The notes beneath the pieces are model-generated. The model was not told the DNA's origin. It searched no databases and saw only the letters and a list, made by a program, of their open reading frames with translations. DNA of 38,504 bases from Pseudomonadota bacterium (lineage in GTDB: Bacteria; Desulfobacterota; Desulfobulbia; Desulfobulbales; SURF-16), in NCBI GenBank assembly GCA_018897105.1, contig JAHILF010000076.1:1-38504 (forward strand), given 5' to 3'. A program made the translations under genes and the position numbers. Positions 35,287-38,504 of this stretch are shown here, piece by piece; position 1 is the stretch's first letter, and each line of letters begins with the position of its first letter.

Positions 35287-37053
35287 TTAACGCAAGCCGG
35301 GAATTTGATAGGTGTGAATATAGCCAATGGTATGCAGATCGTCATCAGACATGGCGGTAAAGCCGGTGATGTCGGTGCCGGTAAAATTCTGGCCGATACT
35401 GCCGTCGCCGAAAACGTTGGCAAAGATCGACATGTCTTGTTGCACCCAGGTGCCAGGTGTAGCGGCATCTTCAACCAGAACCGTGACGGTGCCGTCATAG
35501 GCGCCTTGAATGCCGCCGCCCGGTTCAGCAGTTATGTTTCCACGGTTTGAAAAGGTGGATTGCCTGTTGTACTGGCCCATATGGGCGCCATAGTTGAAAT
35601 ATACGGGGTTTTTGGAATAACTGATGGCCCCTTCGGCCGGGTCGCCGTTCTCGTCATACTCGCTGTAGCCGATCACCAGATTGATGCCTAAGATGGAGTT
35701 GATGTAGACAACCTTGTCCATGGTCATACTGCCGGTTTTGTCAGCGGCAGAGGCAACAAAGGTGGCGCTGAAGGCAAAATCGTCGTCGTTGCAGAAGTCG
35801 TTTCCCGATCTGGTCGTAATCCCGTAGGATTCTTCGCAGCCTTCACAGGCTTCACTTGAAACGATCAGATTGCCCTCTTCGTCACGATGTGTCCAGTAGG
35901 TGGTAGGGTTGGCAGCATCGACCAGATTGCCGAGGCCGAATTCCTGCATGTGGGCGATGTCGATGGTGGGCCGCAGTGATTGTGACGGACCGTCTTCAAG
36001 TTCCAGCAGCTTCCACAGCGGGATGCCGCCGCGGGTGGAGCGATCGATGGCGCTCCGCTCATCCGCCGGGGTTATCAGGTGGCCGTCTTTCATGAGTTTA
36101 ATGTACAGGGCAAGGTTTTCCAGCGGTGAGTCGATGGCCTTGGTGACGGTTTCGATATATACGGGGGTGCCGTCTGGATTGGTAAGGAACTCGTCATAAA
36201 CATCAGTGGTGAGCAACAGCCGGCCCGAGGCATCGAGTGATATGCTTTTTGAGTTATTGATACTGCTGATAGCTTCATCAAAGGCCTGATCAAGAACCGC
36301 ATCAGGCGCCCGTCCCAGATTCAGGCGGCCGAAGTCCACCTCCTGCACGAGATCATTGTATAAAATATCACTGTAATAGGTCACCCCGTCCCAGGTTTCG
36401 CCATTGGCGAGAAAGGTAGTGCTTTCGACCTCGCACTCGGTTCTTTCCCAGGTTGAGTCATAGGCGATGATCAGGGGCAGATGGTTTACCGGAAGACCGG
36501 TCTTGGACGATATGTCTCCCCAGCGTACAGTATCGGCCACCGGCTGTACACACTGACTCGGATACGGAGCAGCAAAATAAATATCGCCGGTAATCGGGTT
36601 GATTTCGTATTCGCCGGTATCTTCATTGACAATGGTGTACCTGCCGAAAGCTTCGGTCAGTTTCGGTTCACCGCCGATAGCAACGGCTGTGTTCCAGGCT
36701 TGCTGTTCAACCTGATAGGGATTGCCGGTGCTGGGGTCAATAACCGGATTGCCGTTTTCATCGATCCAGTCACCCATAATCATGATCGGTTCACCTGCCG
36801 AGTCAACTGCTGGTACAAGTTTGGTTTCACCTCCCAGATAGCGGTCAATCACGTAGAGATCGCCGAAAAGTTCTCCCTGTTCAGATCCTTTGTCACCCAG
36901 GGGACCGTCAGAGGTGGTGCCTCCATCCGTGCTGCCCGACTCCGATCCAGCTGTGGTTGTTCCCTGGCCACCCATGTAACCGTTCCCTGCCAGGGCTAGC
37001 GACGAACAGCCCAGGAATAATGCAAATGCTGCGACATACATTGAGCGTTTCAT
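35287..37053 (-). CDS. Large secreted protein of unknown function
   Basis: A 588-residue exported protein. A signal peptide occupies 1-22 (ends SLALA) and a Gly/Ser/Thr-rich linker about 23-57. The body has GELFGDLYVIDRYLGG, a CVQPV motif, EVDFGRLNLGRAPDAVLDQA, SISLDASGRLLLT, AIDSPLENLALYIKLM, a Cys pair EACEGCEESYG, and ATFVASAADKTGSMTMDKVV. I recall similar motif sets in uncharacterised proteins of other environmental bacteria but have no function. There is no membrane anchor, haem motif or obvious catalytic triad. Asp/Glu are abundant. AAGGAGA precedes the ATG; a GGGCTG/CAGCCC hairpin sits in its leader at 37091-37106. It is a lone gene in AT-rich surroundings. Confidence 0.8.
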   Translation of the reverse strand: MKRSMYVAAFALFLGCSSLALAGNGYMGGQGTTTAGSESGSTDGGTTSDGPLGDKGSEQGELFGDLYVIDRYLGGETKLVPAVDSAGEPIMIMGDWIDENGNPVIDPSTGNPYQVEQQAWNTAVAIGGEPKLTEAFGRYTIVNEDTGEYEINPITGDIYFAAPYPSQCVQPVADTVRWGDISSKTGLPVNHLPLIIAYDSTWERTECEVESTTFLANGETWDGVTYYSDILYNDLVQEVDFGRLNLGRAPDAVLDQAFDEAISSINNSKSISLDASGRLLLTTDVYDEFLTNPDGTPVYIETVTKAIDSPLENLALYIKLMKDGHLITPADERSAIDRSTRGGIPLWKLLELEDGPSQSLRPTIDIAHMQEFGLGNLVDAANPTTYWTHRDEEGNLIVSSEACEGCEESYGITTRSGNDFCNDDDFAFSATFVASAADKTGSMTMDKVVYINSILGINLVIGYSEYDENGDPAEGAISYSKNPVYFNYGAHMGQYNRQSTFSNRGNITAEPGGGIQGAYDGTVTVLVEDAATPGTWVQQDMSIFANVFGDGSIGQNFTGTDITGFTAMSDDDLHTIGYIHTYQIPGLR

Positions 37054-38413
37054 ACCGTTTCTCCTTTTTCATTCCTCATTTTTCTCTTGCGGGCTGCTGT
37101 CAGCCCAAGTTTGTACTATCTCTTCCCTCATTTATTCTCTTAAAAGGTCTTACTCTTCTAAAAGAAACTCCTTAAAAACGGCAGCTGAATAATATGTTTC
37201 AGATGAGTTAATAAATTATTGCACATGCAAGTTGTGCAGCTTGTAATCTTCTGCATGTAATTTCCTGCGTCCCAATTCACTTACATTTTTATGCAAAATA
37301 CTCACCACTTAATATAAAAAATAAGGAATAAATACCCTATTCTAACTAATTGTTATAATGACATTTTTTATCTACAGGCAATGGGTGCGACGTTAATTTG
37401 CTAGGTGTGTTTACGGATATCCGGAATACTTTAATAACTTCCTCAGTAAATGTTGAATTTTAATTCATTTCTTATAAAATAAGTCTCTATATACAGTATG
37501 TTAGTTGTTTCATTTCGGTGAATGCTTATTCATTTGTCTGGTTGCGGATCGTTCATGTCGGTGTTAAGGGCGCTGTCAGAAAATCCCGGAGAGTATGTAA
37601 AAATATCGTATCCAATCTTTGCTGGTTGCTGAAAGGCCAGGCCTTAGCGGCAAAAATAGTGATCAGGAAATTAAATTTCAATGTCCAGTCTTTTGGGATA
37701 TTTTAATTTGCAAGACACCAGTTTCTGGTGAACAGCTAATCAGTTTCTGGCGAGTTATTGGTCGTAGTTGACCAATGAGGTAGCGATATTCTGGGAAAAA
37801 ATGAAATTCAGTAAGTAATTTATTCAGGCCATTTCTAAATAAGGTTGGTTGATAATATTTTGCCGTTTTGGCTGTGTCATTGCTCTTTTGTTTGCGCTTG
37901 GTTTGCACATTTTGCACAGTTGTTTTTTGTGTATTGTGTGAGTGATAGCTATTTTGACTTTGCTATGTGTAAAAAAAATATGCCGAAATTTAAAATAAGT
38001 TTTCAAGTCACTTCGACGGCAAGATTAAATTTCTGGCGCCCATCTTATTTTGATAACTTGCCGTATTTAAAAGGTTATTTTTTGTGATAATGCTATCGAA
38101 ATGAATCCGGTGAGTATTTCTACCTATGGCGTGAGTAATTTTACGCATATGTGGAAAAATTTCCGGATATATGGAAATTGCCGCAACTTATCCTTACATA
38201 TCCATGAGGTTAATGTAATTTATTAAGGAAATAGAATTTGCATCGCAATTATTTCAATTTGGTATTTTTTCGCCACTTGTTATGGGTTTGAAATGTAATA
38301 ATTAATGATCATGTCTTAGTGTGTCAGGACGTTGTGGTATTATTTTTTTTATTGCTATAAACAATTCAATGTCATTAACTTAAGCCTTTTCGCCGGTTGC
38401 CTGAGCCCAGGTT
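37054..38413. other. Long AT-rich region without a convincing gene
   Basis: About 1.36 kb, visibly richer in A and T than the rest. It should include the promoter of the 588-residue secreted protein near its left end. Structures seen: GGGCTG/CAGCCC at 37091-37106, TGCACA/TGTGCA at 37220-37238, a CACCAG-TTT-CTGGTG palindrome near 37716-37730, and ATTGGTC/GACCAAT at 37757-37776. The open frames (60-80 codons) lack ribosome-binding sites, recognisable motifs and normal composition, so I call none of them. Confidence 0.5.
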
Positions 38414-38484
38414 CGTCATTCCGGCGAAGGCCGGAATCCAGGTAGTTACGACAATTCTGGACCCCGGCCTTCGCCGGGGTGACG
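38414..38484. repeat. Double-hairpin intergenic palindromic repeat
   Basis: Arms 38414-38441 and 38457-38484 (28 bp each) are reverse complements except at four positions. Each arm is also its own hairpin: ATTCCGGC-GAAG-GCCGGAAT and ACCCCGGC-CTTC-GCCGGGGT. The four differences fall in two base pairs of these small stems and keep pairing. The CGTCATTCCGGCGAAGGCC type of sequence is a very common dispersed repeat in proteobacterial genomes. Confidence 0.88.
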
Positions 38485-38504
38485 ACGAGTGTAGTCAGTT
38501 TTTC

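Noticed and set aside
37518-38087. Three frames of 62-80 codons on both strands in the AT-rich region
   Set aside because: No ribosome-binding sites, no recognisable domains, and composition typical of untranslated AT-rich DNA.

Overview
The window is a chromosomal stretch of a Gram-negative bacterium. It encodes lipid A/Kdo enzymes (LpxC, LpxK, WaaA), an OmpA-family protein, the lipid II flippase MurJ, the type IV pilus retraction ATPase PilT and the DNA-uptake channel ComEC. The gene mix suggests Desulfobacterota, perhaps Desulfobulbales: a plant-type ketol-acid reductoisomerase, a GH57/DUF3536 enzyme, a DUF948/YtxH pair, a sigma-54 response regulator and short palindromic repeats. That placement is inference; no rRNA or other taxonomic marker lies in the window.

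Layout. 1-4776: a partial palindromic repeat, class II aldolase (minus), then the overlapping pair dGTPase and ClC transporter, closed by a terminator. 4820-11860: a branched-chain amino acid region with two unrelated-looking ilvC genes. One is plant-type (minus, 4820-6298); the other is the enterobacterial type (10323-11795), divergent from its regulator gene ilvY. Between them lie an OmpA/DUF4892 gene, a small secreted protein and two short membrane-protein genes carrying three copies of one module. 11970-14906: an ICMT/NnrU-like membrane protein, murJ, and rsmE on the other strand. 14956-15136: a 181-bp element with perfect 20-bp terminal inverted repeats. 15170-18724: waaA-lpxK (ATGA overlap) and lpxC. 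18743-18931: a remnant of a chemotaxis receptor gene. 19101-20867: proC, nadK and a terminator. 20902-24128 (minus): PHP phosphoesterase, NtrC-type regulator, DUF948 and YtxH-like genes. 24311-29237: pilT, convergent with a sigma factor-comEC pair. 29395-34976: malQ, an Fe-S flavoprotein, tRNA-Glu(CTC), a DUF2721 gene and a large GH57 enzyme. 35287-37053: a 588-residue secreted protein of unknown function. 37054-38504: AT-rich DNA without a convincing gene, ending in a palindromic repeat.

How the genes fit together. Most are housekeeping. Themes are envelope biogenesis (murJ, waaA, lpxK, lpxC, OmpA), branched-chain amino acid and proline synthesis (two ilvC, ilvY, proC), alpha-glucan turnover (malQ, GH57), and pili/DNA uptake (pilT, comEC). 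No CRISPR array, prophage, transposase gene or recognised defence system was found. The least explained items are the duplicated membrane module at 8370-9117, the terminal-repeat element at 14956-15136, the paired KARI types, the divergent RpoD-like sigma factor and the 588-residue secreted protein.
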